A stretch of 64,000 bases of DNA, taken from contig PCUY01000057.1 in NCBI GenBank assembly GCA_002787815.1, positions 1 through 64,000 of the forward strand, in the 5' to 3' direction. Positions 48,472 to 56,779 of the stretch are shown here, one piece after another. Position numbers and translations under genes: made by a program. Position 1 is the stretch's first letter. Each line of letters begins with the position of its first letter. This stretch comes from Bacteroidetes bacterium CG12_big_fil_rev_8_21_14_0_65_60_17. GTDB taxonomy: Bacteria > Bacteroidota > Rhodothermia > Rhodothermales > UBA10348. Below the pieces are notes generated by a model. It was not told where the DNA came from. It saw nothing but the letters and a program-made list of their open reading frames with translations, and made no database searches.

Positions 48472-49767
48472 ATGAGTACGATTTCAGAGCGGATTGAAGA
48501 AATCACAGAAGGGTGCATGCGGTTGCGCATGCTACCCGTAGACGTCCCGGACGTCATCACATTACACCTGTCGTGGCCCGTGCCACTGGCTGCTTCTCCC
48601 CGGGAGGAGATCCTGGATCAGACAGCCGTGGCACTGTTGGATCGTGGGGCTGCTCGGCGGGATGAGGAAGCGGTAGCCGCATACCTGGAAGACCGGGGTG
48701 TGGAACTGCATTTTACATGCGACAGCACTCGGGTAAGATGCCAGGTGCGCATGTTGAAGCGCCATCTGTCAGACATTATTCCGCTGCTCGTGGATTGTAT
48801 GACGGAGCCCCGGATGGATGCGTCTTCCATGGAATCGGTGTCGCTGCGGCTTCGCTCGAACCTGATGCAGGCCCGCTCCCGGACGGCTGCGCGGGCGGGG
48901 ATCGGACTGAGGAGACAGGTGTTTGAACCCGGGCATCCTGAATATGCCTGGGAGGTCGATGAGCGCCTGGCTGAGCTTGACATCATGACAGCGGAGGACG
49001 TCGCTACGTGGTATCGGCAACGGTTGCTTCCCGCCCTTGTACATGCGACCATCGTGGGTGATGTCGGGGCGCAGCACGCCCGCCAGGTGAGCCGGGGCAT
49101 TTCATCCGGGGTCGGAAGCGGGCTGGAAGAATTCCCGCGCGGAGAACGTCATGCTCCGGATTCCGGTCGGACGATTCCCGAACTGAGTGCGGCGAAGCCG
49201 GTGCGCCTTCATATTCCGCTCGCTGACCGCTCGAATGTGGATGTCCGAATGGGGCACGGGGTGGATATCCGGCGCAGGGACGAAGACTATGACGCACTCA
49301 AAACAGGTGTGTTTGCGCTCGGGGGCAATTTCTCGGCGCGACTCATGGCCACCGTGCGCGACCGCGACGGATTGACCTACGGAATCGGATCCACATTGTC
49401 GGGCGTGGAACCGGACTGGCCGGGCATGTGGGTTACGTCCCTGTCGCTGAGCGCACCAGATATGTCGAGAGGTATTGATTCCGCGCTCGCCGAAATCCGC
49501 ACGTTCATCCGGGACGGTATCTCGAAGACGGAGCGGCAGACGGTAGTCGGGACACTTACCGGCTCGGCCCGGGTTCAACTCGGCACGACGTCAGGTCTTG
49601 CACGCGTTCTGCTGCGTCACCTGGAACGGGGCGATCCGGCCTCGGAAATAGATGCCTGGCCGCGGCGGATTGAAGCGCTCACAACGGAGCGTATCAATGA
49701 CGCTGTGCGGACGTGGCTCGACGTGGAGAAGCTGCACGTGATAAGCGCCGGCAGCACCGGTCACTGA
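48472..49767 (+). CDS. M16-family peptidase-like protein, apparently lacking the HxxEH zinc motif
   Basis: DQTAVALLDRGAARRDEEAVAAYLEDRGVELHFTCDSTRVRCQVRMLKRHLSDIIPLLVDCMTEP and LMATVRDRDGLTYGIGSTLSG are M16-like. Confidence 0.8.
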   Translation: MSTISERIEEITEGCMRLRMLPVDVPDVITLHLSWPVPLAASPREEILDQTAVALLDRGAARRDEEAVAAYLEDRGVELHFTCDSTRVRCQVRMLKRHLSDIIPLLVDCMTEPRMDASSMESVSLRLRSNLMQARSRTAARAGIGLRRQVFEPGHPEYAWEVDERLAELDIMTAEDVATWYRQRLLPALVHATIVGDVGAQHARQVSRGISSGVGSGLEEFPRGERHAPDSGRTIPELSAAKPVRLHIPLADRSNVDVRMGHGVDIRRRDEDYDALKTGVFALGGNFSARLMATVRDRDGLTYGIGSTLSGVEPDWPGMWVTSLSLSAPDMSRGIDSALAEIRTFIRDGISKTERQTVVGTLTGSARVQLGTTSGLARVLLRHLERGDPASEIDAWPRRIEALTTERINDAVRTWLDVEKLHVISAGSTGH

Positions 49768-49779
49768 CCGGGCTTCTAC

Positions 49780-49968
49780 TCAGTGATCCGGCATCACGAA
49801 CGCCAGTATGACGTACAGGATCAGGCCAGGAAACCCCGTAGACAGGATACTGAGCAGTACCCATGCGACGCGGACAATAGTTGAATCAATTTCAAAATAT
49901 TCGGCCAGACCGCCACATACTCCGGCAATTTTCCGGTCGTGCGTGGACTTTGTGAGTTTCCTGCTCAT
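49780..49968 (-). CDS. PspC domain-containing small membrane protein
   Basis: MSRKLTKSTHDRKIAGVCGGLAEYFEIDSTIVRVAWVLLSILSTGFPGLILYVILAFVMPDH. Trimmed to ATG at 49968. Confidence 0.9.
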   Translation of the reverse strand: MSRKLTKSTHDRKIAGVCGGLAEYFEIDSTIVRVAWVLLSILSTGFPGLILYVILAFVMPDH

Positions 49969-49972
49969 GGTT

Positions 49973-50629
49973 TCAACTGTCTCGGATGATGGTAATACGT
50001 TCTTCCCGACTCGGGCGGACCGGGTCATCGGCCGATGGCATCGCGAAGGCCAGTATGATGTATGCCAGCAGAAGCGGACCACCGCCCGATACGACAGTGC
50101 CAACGACAAGTGCAATGCGCACCAGCGTCGCATCGACCCCGAAATATTCTGCAATTCCACCGGCTACCCCGGCAATTTTCTTGTCGCGACTCTTGGACAA
50201 CCGCTTCCTGCTGCCCGGTGCCTTCAATTCTTTCGCGCGCCGTGCTTCTGATTTGGCCAGTTTCTTCTCTGCCTTCCTGCGTGCGCGTTTCCTGCCCGGC
50301 CGCCAGGACAGGACGCCGAAACCGGTCAGTACAACCAGCAATCCAGCCAGCCATGGAAGCATTCCCGCAAGTACGGTGAGATCAATTCCGCTGCCCCACA
50401 GTCCAATCTGCTGGAAAATGTATGCAATGCCGACCAGGATCACGGACATGCCTGCCAGTGTCGGCAGATTCACCGCCGATGAGCCCTCTTCGACGTCCTC
50501 CTCGAACAGCATGACCTCCAGATCCTCGTTCGAGAGCGCATCGAGGTCAGGAAATGCATGATATGCACCTGCCTGGGGCCGACGCGGCGAGTCGATGGGT
50601 GATCTGAGGGGTCTTTCTGAAGTGCTCAT
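49973..50629 (-). CDS. PspC domain-containing membrane protein with N-terminal TM region
   Basis: Two TMs then DKKIAGVAGGIAEYFGVDATLVRIALVVGTVVSGGGPLLLAYIILAFAMP. Confidence 0.88.
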   Translation of the reverse strand: MSTSERPLRSPIDSPRRPQAGAYHAFPDLDALSNEDLEVMLFEEDVEEGSSAVNLPTLAGMSVILVGIAYIFQQIGLWGSGIDLTVLAGMLPWLAGLLVVLTGFGVLSWRPGRKRARRKAEKKLAKSEARRAKELKAPGSRKRLSKSRDKKIAGVAGGIAEYFGVDATLVRIALVVGTVVSGGGPLLLAYIILAFAMPSADDPVRPSREERITIIRDS

Positions 50630-50660
50630 ACCTTGACGCTACGAACGGGTGAACGATAGG

Positions 50661-51218
50661 TTACGCGGATGTTACGATGTGTTTCATGGGTACGTCGTGA
50701 TCTTCATGCGGGAGCGCCTCGACGAGTGCGCAACCGAATATCGGGCACACGGTTTCGGCGTGCACGCCCTGTAGCCATCTGTCATAGAACCCACCTCCGT
50801 ATCCGAGTCGGAACCCGGCCCGGTCCACGGCGAGCGCCGGCACAATGACGACATCGAGTCCATCTGCCCGGAAACGGGGAGATACGGCGGGCTCCATGAT
50901 GCCGAACGCGGAAACCTTCAGGGACGAGCTGCCTGTGTACCGGCCTGCCCGGAGGCGCGCGCCCCTCACAACGGGCAGCCAGATGCGGCGGCCTTCCGCA
51001 TGCCATGCATCCAGCAGGGGCCGCAAATCCGGTTCACGACGGTCTGTCATGGGCCAGAAGGTGTGGATTTCCTTGGCATTGACGAGTGCCGGGTGGGTTG
51101 CCAGGCGCGCGCGGAGAATGGAACTTTCACGCATGAATTCGGCTTCAGTCATGGCGCGCCGCGCCGCGCGGAATTCCTTCCGCAGGACATCTTTTTCTAC
51201 CGAATAATCTGTAACCAT
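50661..51218 (-). CDS. 5-formyltetrahydrofolate cyclo-ligase family protein
   Basis: DVLRKEFRAARRAMTEAEF; IVPALAVDRAGFRLGYGGGFYDRWL. Trimmed to ATG at 51218. Confidence 0.93.
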   Translation of the reverse strand: MVTDYSVEKDVLRKEFRAARRAMTEAEFMRESSILRARLATHPALVNAKEIHTFWPMTDRREPDLRPLLDAWHAEGRRIWLPVVRGARLRAGRYTGSSSLKVSAFGIMEPAVSPRFRADGLDVVIVPALAVDRAGFRLGYGGGFYDRWLQGVHAETVCPIFGCALVEALPHEDHDVPMKHIVTSA

Positions 51219-51597
51219 GCCGAACCGACTGGACGAATTCGAAGCGTACCGGAAAAAAATGAACGACCGCATCCTGTCAAAAGATGCGCATCTGGGTATA
51301 CGCCGCTTTTTCAATCTCGATGCAAACGCCTACGCGGACGGTGCCCTTCCGGGCACGACGAAAGAACTGCTGGGACTCGTCGCATCGATGGTGCTGCGGT
51401 GTAACGATTGCATAGACTACCACGTTCTGCAGTGCGTTGAATCGGGTTATACGGATGCGGAGCTTGACGATGCCTTCAACGTCGCGCTCGTGGTAGGGGG
51501 CTCCATCGTGATACCCCATTTGCGTCATGCGGTGGAAACGCGCGACCTGGTGCGTGAAAGGATTCCGGAAGGGACGCGTGAAGATGACAATAAATAA
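51217..51597 (+). CDS. Carboxymuconolactone decarboxylase/AhpD-like family protein
   Basis: TKELLGLVASMVLRCNDCIDYHVLQCVESGYTDAELDDAFNVALVVGGSIVIPHLRHAVE (CxxC-x2-H). Confidence 0.9.
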   Translation: MPNRLDEFEAYRKKMNDRILSKDAHLGIRRFFNLDANAYADGALPGTTKELLGLVASMVLRCNDCIDYHVLQCVESGYTDAELDDAFNVALVVGGSIVIPHLRHAVETRDLVRERIPEGTREDDNK

Positions 51598-51678
51598 GGG
51601 GGATGTGGGTAAAGAAACTGTTTTCTTTGTATTTTATCCAGTCTACGCCATTTTTGGTGAGAACCACGATTCCTGAAC

Positions 51679-53031
51679 ATGTTCGACAATCTTTCAGAAA
51701 AGTTGGAGGGTGCGCTCAAGTCCGTTGCCGGGCAGGGGCGGATCACAGAGCTGAACATCGCGTCCACGATGCGCGAAATTCGGCGGGCTTTGCTGGATGC
51801 TGATGTCAACTTCCAGGTAGCGAAGGATTTCACGGACCGGGTCAAGGAAAAGGCGCTCGGCTCGGATGTGCTTACATCCGTTTCCCCGGGTCAGCAGCTC
51901 GTCAAGATTGTCTACGACGAACTCGTCCATTTCCTTGGCGGGGAGCAGCAGGATATCAATTCCGGCACGCGATTACCGACCGTGATCCTTGTCGCCGGCC
52001 TGCAGGGATCGGGAAAAACCACGTTTTCCGGCAAGCTTGCGAAGTACTTCAAAAGTCAGGGACGCGCTCCCATGCTGGTTGCGGCTGACGTTTACCGTCC
52101 GGCGGCCGTGGACCAGCTCAGGATGCTCTCTGAACAGATCGGAGTACCCGTATTCACGCTGGAAGAAGGAGGTCAGGTCGTACAGGATCCCGTCCGCATT
52201 GCCCGCGAAGCCGTTTCCGAGGCGCGCAAGCAGGTTCGCGACATGGTGATCATCGATACGGCGGGACGCCTTCACGTTGACGAGCGCATGATGGCCGAGG
52301 TGTCGGACATCCGTGCAGCCGTCGAGCCCGATGAGATCCTGTTCGTGGTAGATGCCATGACGGGACAGGATGCTGTAAATACGGCTGTCGAATTCAACAG
52401 ACAGCTGGATTTTGACGGCGTCGTCCTCACGAAGCTTGATGGCGATACGCGCGGGGGGGCCGCCCTGTCCATTCGCCGTGTCGTCGACAAACCCATCAAA
52501 TTTGCCTCTACCGGCGAAAAACTCGATGCCCTGACGCCGTTCTACCCGGAACGGATGGCGCAGCGTATTCTGGGGATGGGAGACGTGGTCAGTTTCGTCG
52601 AAAAGGCGCAGGAGCAGTTCGACGAAAAACAGGCGGACAGGCTGAGGGGGCGCATCCGGTCGGAATCTTTCGACCTGAACGACTTCCTGGACCAACTTGG
52701 CCGCCTCAAGAAAATGGGTTCGCTGACCGACCTCGTGGGCATGATGCCCGGTGTTGGCAGCAAGCTCAAGGACGTGGATATCGATGACGACGCGTTTGTA
52801 CACGTTGAAGCCATTATCCAGTCCATGACCGAGGAGGAGCGCACCAATCCTGAAATCATCAACGGCAGCCGTCGTCGGCGCATTGCGCACGGAAGCGGCG
52901 TTGAAGTCCGGGATGTGAACCAACTCCTGAAACAGTTCCGGGACATGAAAAAGATGATGAAGACCATGACCAAGCTGATGGGGAAGGGCCGTTCGCTCGA
53001 CCTGTCAAGCCTCATGGGCCGCATCAACTGA
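51679..53031 (+). CDS. ffh: Signal recognition particle protein Ffh
   Basis: [57 protein letters not shown]-domain [12 protein letters not shown]. Confidence 0.98.
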   Translation: MFDNLSEKLEGALKSVAGQGRITELNIASTMREIRRALLDADVNFQVAKDFTDRVKEKALGSDVLTSVSPGQQLVKIVYDELVHFLGGEQQDINSGTRLPTVILVAGLQGSGKTTFSGKLAKYFKSQGRAPMLVAADVYRPAAVDQLRMLSEQIGVPVFTLEEGGQVVQDPVRIAREAVSEARKQVRDMVIIDTAGRLHVDERMMAEVSDIRAAVEPDEILFVVDAMTGQDAVNTAVEFNRQLDFDGVVLTKLDGDTRGGAALSIRRVVDKPIKFASTGEKLDALTPFYPERMAQRILGMGDVVSFVEKAQEQFDEKQADRLRGRIRSESFDLNDFLDQLGRLKKMGSLTDLVGMMPGVGSKLKDVDIDDDAFVHVEAIIQSMTEEERTNPEIINGSRRRRIAHGSGVEVRDVNQLLKQFRDMKKMMKTMTKLMGKGRSLDLSSLMGRIN

Positions 53032-53057
53032 ATCCATCAACCTATATTTGAATACAC

Positions 53058-53825
53058 GTGGCAGTTAAACTTCGATTGAAACGCATGGGCCGGCGCAAGC
53101 GCCCGCTCTATGCCATTGTTGCAACGGACACACGTCACCCGCGCGACGGACGGTACATTGAAGATCTGGGTCGATACGCCCCTCTCAACGAACCCGCCAC
53201 CGTCTCCGTGGCCATGGACCGCGTCCACTATTGGCTGGACAACGGCGCTCAGCCATCCGATACGGTCCGCTCGCTGCTCAAGAAGCAGGGCGTTCTCCTG
53301 GCATACAGCATGCAGAAAAAAGGCGCGACGGAGGAGGCCGTCAAGGAGGCTGTTGAGGCCCATGTGGCGCGCCATGCTGCCAAGTCATCCCAGGCGGCGA
53401 AGCTCACGCCGGCCGAGCGCCGTGCAGCGGCATTGAAGGCCGAAGAAGAAGAGGCGAAGGCCCGGGAAGCGGAGTTGGCGAAAAAGCGGGCCGAGGAAGA
53501 AGCCGCTGCCAAGAAGGCTGCCGACGAGGCTCGCAAGAAGGCCGAAGAGGAGCGGGCTGCTGCGGCCGCCCAGGCGAAGGCCGAACAGGAGGCAGCCAAC
53601 AAGGCGCAGGCAGACGCCGAGAAGGCCGAAGAGCCGAAGGCGGAGGAAGCCAAAGCTGAGGAGCCGAAGGCTGAGGAAGCCAAAGCTGAGGAACCGAAGG
53701 CGGAGGAGGCCACATCCGAAGAGCCGAAGGCGGAGGAGGCTACATCCGAAGAGCCAAAGGCGGAGGAGGCCACATCCGAAGAGCCAAAGCCTGAAGCTGC
53801 TGAGGACAAAGAAAAGTCTGCCTGA
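53058..53825 (+). CDS. rpsP: 30S ribosomal protein S16 with long Ala/Glu/Lys repeat-rich C-terminal extension
   Basis: MAVKLRLKRMGRRKRPLYAIVATDTRHPRDGRYIEDLGRYAP then low-complexity AEEAKA/EEPKAEEATS tail; 255 aa in total. Confidence 0.95.
   Translation: MAVKLRLKRMGRRKRPLYAIVATDTRHPRDGRYIEDLGRYAPLNEPATVSVAMDRVHYWLDNGAQPSDTVRSLLKKQGVLLAYSMQKKGATEEAVKEAVEAHVARHAAKSSQAAKLTPAERRAAALKAEEEEAKAREAELAKKRAEEEAAAKKAADEARKKAEEERAAAAAQAKAEQEAANKAQADAEKAEEPKAEEAKAEEPKAEEAKAEEPKAEEATSEEPKAEEATSEEPKAEEATSEEPKPEAAEDKEKSA
53625..53804. repeat. Six 30-bp in-frame tandem units in rpsP
   Basis: Units encode AEEPKAEEAK x2, AEEPKAEEAT, SEEPKAEEAT x2, SEEPKPEAAE. Confidence 0.9.
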
Positions 53826-53849
53826 TCATCGTAACCAGGGGCTGGAATC

Positions 53850-54371
53850 ATGGCGCACCAATTACGCCGGATTGGTCGGATTGTCCGTCCACATGGTGTT
53901 CGGGGTGAAGTGAAGGTGGCCCCGGAAACGGACCGTCCGGAAATCTATCTGGATCTTCAGACGGTCCTGGTTGGCTCGGATAACGAGTCGGCTGTGTCCT
54001 TTGACATATTGTCTGCCAACGTGGTGCCGTCACGTCACGGTGTCACGGCTATTGTCCAGCTGGACGCGGTGTCCTCCCGGGATGCCGCGGAGCAGTTGGC
54101 AGGACAACGCGTCTATGCGAGAGCAGAGGATTTACCCGAGCTCGCGGACGATGAGTTCTACTACGATGACGTGATCGGGCTTGTGGTATTGGACCAGGAC
54201 GGTAGCGTGCTCGGGACTGTCAAGGACATCCTTGAAGCGCCGGCACAGGACAAGTTGGTTGTTTCCCGACCTGGCCGACCCGACGTTCTGATCCCCCTTG
54301 TGCCTGCTTTCATCGGCAGCATCACGACCGAACACGTTGTCATCAATACCATTGAAGGTCTGATTGACTGA
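53850..54371 (+). CDS. rimM: Ribosome maturation factor RimM
   Basis: LRRIGRIVRPHGVRGEVKVAPETD...FYYDDVIGLVVLDQDGSVLGTVKDILEAPAQDKLVV; between rpsP and trmD. Confidence 0.95.
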   Translation: MAHQLRRIGRIVRPHGVRGEVKVAPETDRPEIYLDLQTVLVGSDNESAVSFDILSANVVPSRHGVTAIVQLDAVSSRDAAEQLAGQRVYARAEDLPELADDEFYYDDVIGLVVLDQDGSVLGTVKDILEAPAQDKLVVSRPGRPDVLIPLVPAFIGSITTEHVVINTIEGLID

Positions 54372-54385
54372 CGGCCGGGTACATC

Positions 54386-55072
54386 ATGCGCATTGACATC
54401 ATAACGGCACTACCGGAGCTCATGGCATCGCCGCTCTCCCACAGCATTGTCGGGCGGGCACGTAGTGCCGGCATTATTGATGTGCATGTACACGATCTGC
54501 GTGCTTTTGGTCTCGGGCGCTATCGTCAGATTGACGATGAGCCGTATGGAGGAGGAGCCGGAATGGTCCTCATGGCCGAGCCGCTCTTCGATTGCCTTGA
54601 GTCGGTGATGGCCGATGACAGCGATCTGCAGGTAGATGAAATCATCTACCTGACGCCCGATGCGCCTGTTCTGACGCAGGCTTCGGCCAATGCCCTGACG
54701 CTCAGGAGCAGGCTGGTTCTTGTTGCGGGACATTACAAGGGGATTGATCAGCGCTTTCGGGATGCCGTTGTGACCATGGAAGTCTCCATCGGTGATTACG
54801 TGCTGAGTGGAGGGGAACTACCGGCATGCGTGCTTGTAGATGCGCTCGCTCGGCTTCTTCCGGGGGCCATCTCGGATGCGGAGTCCGCTCTCACCGATTC
54901 CTTCCAGGATGGGCTTCTGGACGCGCCTCTGTATACGCGTCCGGCCTCTTTTCGTGGTATGGAGGTTCCGGATGTGTTACGCAGTGGTAATCATGAGTCC
55001 ATCCGCGCCTGGAGGGAACGCATGCGCGAGGAAAGAACCCGACGTATACGACCGGACCTGCTTGAGGATTGA
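54386..55072 (+). CDS. trmD: tRNA (guanine-N1)-methyltransferase TrmD
   Basis: MRIDIITALPELM...RQIDDEPYGGGAGMVLMAEPLF...VAGHYKGIDQRFRD...SIGDYVLSGGELPA. Confidence 0.97.
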   Translation: MRIDIITALPELMASPLSHSIVGRARSAGIIDVHVHDLRAFGLGRYRQIDDEPYGGGAGMVLMAEPLFDCLESVMADDSDLQVDEIIYLTPDAPVLTQASANALTLRSRLVLVAGHYKGIDQRFRDAVVTMEVSIGDYVLSGGELPACVLVDALARLLPGAISDAESALTDSFQDGLLDAPLYTRPASFRGMEVPDVLRSGNHESIRAWRERMREERTRRIRPDLLED

Positions 55073-55136
55073 CACATTTATATTGGCAGACAGTACCTAT
55101 TTTCATTTACTCTGAGCCCGAATTGCGAGGTATACC

Positions 55137-55487
55137 ATGGCAACTGACGTCATGAACATGATTGAAGAGTCGCAGAAACGCGACGACATCCCTGCTTTCA
55201 CGGCAGGTGACACGGTGAATGTGCACGTCCGCGTCGTGGAAGGCGACAAGGAGCGTATCCAGCAGTACCAGGGAGTGGTTCTCGGTTTCAAGGGCTCTGG
55301 CGCCCGCCGGACGTTCACGGTGCGTAAAGTCTCGAGCAACGTTGGAGTTGAGCGTATTTTCCCGATCTTTTCTCCCAAGATTGCCAAGATCGAACGCGTA
55401 CGTGAGGGAACGGTGCGCCGGGCCAAGCTCTACTACCTGCGCGATCGCCGGGGCAAAGCCGCCCGTATCAAGGAGCGGCAGCGCTAG
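55137..55487 (+). CDS. rplS: 50S ribosomal protein L19
   Basis: [66 protein letters not shown]. Confidence 0.97.
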   Translation: MATDVMNMIEESQKRDDIPAFTAGDTVNVHVRVVEGDKERIQQYQGVVLGFKGSGARRTFTVRKVSSNVGVERIFPIFSPKIAKIERVREGTVRRAKLYYLRDRRGKAARIKERQR

Positions 55488-55516
55488 AAGGCTGTTGAAC
55501 AAATAGAGCGCGCCTG

Positions 55517-56248
55517 GTGCGTCTGGCCATCTGGAATACACCGTTTACCAAGCCTGTTGGACACGCGTTCGATTCGGTTCCGGGGATTTCCGTGTTCCAG
55601 GGATCGTCGGTAGACGTCGTGGCCCGTCTGGCTGCAGACCAGGCCGATGTCGCACTTGTCCCTGCTGATCATGCACTGACGGCTTCCGACGATGTGGACA
55701 TCCTGCCGGCCGTGGCGGTTTCCATGTGGCAGGCCGAGAGTTCGCGTCTTGTTCTGCCAAGTGGTCTTTCCAGTCCTGTCCTCTCCCTGCTGACAGGGCC
55801 GGAGTCACTGTACATGACGTTGCTGGCGCGTATCGTGCTCAAGGAGCATTACGGAAAACAGGTACTGGTCCTGGATGCAGGAGAGTTCCAACTCCACCCT
55901 TCCTGGATGCCGGCGGTTGTGGCAGAAGGAGAGGGAGATCCGTTTGAGATGGATCTTGTGCAGGAATGGTCGGAAATGGCGCACTATCCCCTCGTCGCGG
56001 CGCTGTTCATCACACGCAAAGGACAGGCGACGGGTGAGGTCATCCGAACGGTACGTGATGTAGTCTGCGCCTTCGATGACAAACGCGATGACAGGGAACG
56101 CAACCGTGTTCGTCTGAGGCTCGATGACCTGACTGTAGCCAGCCTCAGTGAATTGGCAGACTATTTGTTTTATTACGAGATGACCCCGGAGATCCAGGGA
56201 GTCACGTTTGCGAGTCTGGACGACGAGGAAGAGGAGACACATCCATGA
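55517..56248 (+). CDS. Divergent MqnA/MqnD-like periplasmic-binding-fold protein (putative)
   Basis: AADQADVALVPADHAL resembles the MqnA DxGLIP segment; MDLVQEWSEMAHYPLVAALFITRKG resembles the MqnA DLxxxWxxxTGLPFVFA block. N-terminus is divergent. Confidence 0.5.
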   Translation: MRLAIWNTPFTKPVGHAFDSVPGISVFQGSSVDVVARLAADQADVALVPADHALTASDDVDILPAVAVSMWQAESSRLVLPSGLSSPVLSLLTGPESLYMTLLARIVLKEHYGKQVLVLDAGEFQLHPSWMPAVVAEGEGDPFEMDLVQEWSEMAHYPLVAALFITRKGQATGEVIRTVRDVVCAFDDKRDDRERNRVRLRLDDLTVASLSELADYLFYYEMTPEIQGVTFASLDDEEEETHP

Positions 56249-56700
56249 CAGATGCACGCAAAATCGTAACCAAAAACAGGAAAGCTACCCACGAATACCA
56301 CATCGAGGAGCGCCTTGAGGCAGGATTGGCGCTCAGGGGAACTGAAGTCAAGGCGCTTCGCCATGGGAAAGCCAATCTCCAGGAAGCCTTCTGTGCCCTC
56401 GAAGGGGGTGAACTGAAGCTGTTTCAGTGTCATATTGCACCATACGAATATGGCAACCGGCAGAACCACGACCCGCTCAGGCCCCGAACGCTGCTCATGC
56501 ACCGCAGGGAAATAGACCAGTTTGCCAAGGCTACGGCGCAGAAAGGTTATACGATCATTCCGCTGTCCATTTATTTCAGGAACGGGCGTGCAAAGGTCGA
56601 GATCGGTCTCGCCAAGGGTAAAAAGCTCTACGACAAGCGCCACGATATAGCGGAACGGGAGACCAAAAGGCGGATGGACCGGTTGTCCAAGGCACGTTGA
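56245..56700 (+). CDS. smpB: SsrA-binding protein SmpB
   Basis: KNRKATHEYHIEERLEAGLALRGTEVKALRHGKANLQEAF...RTLLMHRREI...GRAKVEIGLAKGKKLYDKR; ATGA overlap upstream. Confidence 0.98.
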   Translation: MTDARKIVTKNRKATHEYHIEERLEAGLALRGTEVKALRHGKANLQEAFCALEGGELKLFQCHIAPYEYGNRQNHDPLRPRTLLMHRREIDQFAKATAQKGYTIIPLSIYFRNGRAKVEIGLAKGKKLYDKRHDIAERETKRRMDRLSKAR

Positions 56701-56779
56701 CAGACCGTTCACACGCGAAAGCGGACCAATGGTCACTTTGTCCCCCTCGTGTGAGTCTCGTGCGAAGTATACTACCCGG

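Noticed and set aside
51612-51645. AT-rich hairpin AAAGAAA-CTGT-TTTCTTT upstream of ffh as a terminator
   Set aside because: Weak stem with no clean T run and no upstream gene needing it beyond the short AhpD-like ORF; not supported enough.
53625-53804. CRISPR-like periodic repeat
   Set aside because: Repeats are in frame, directly abutting without spacers, and encode the S16 acidic tail.
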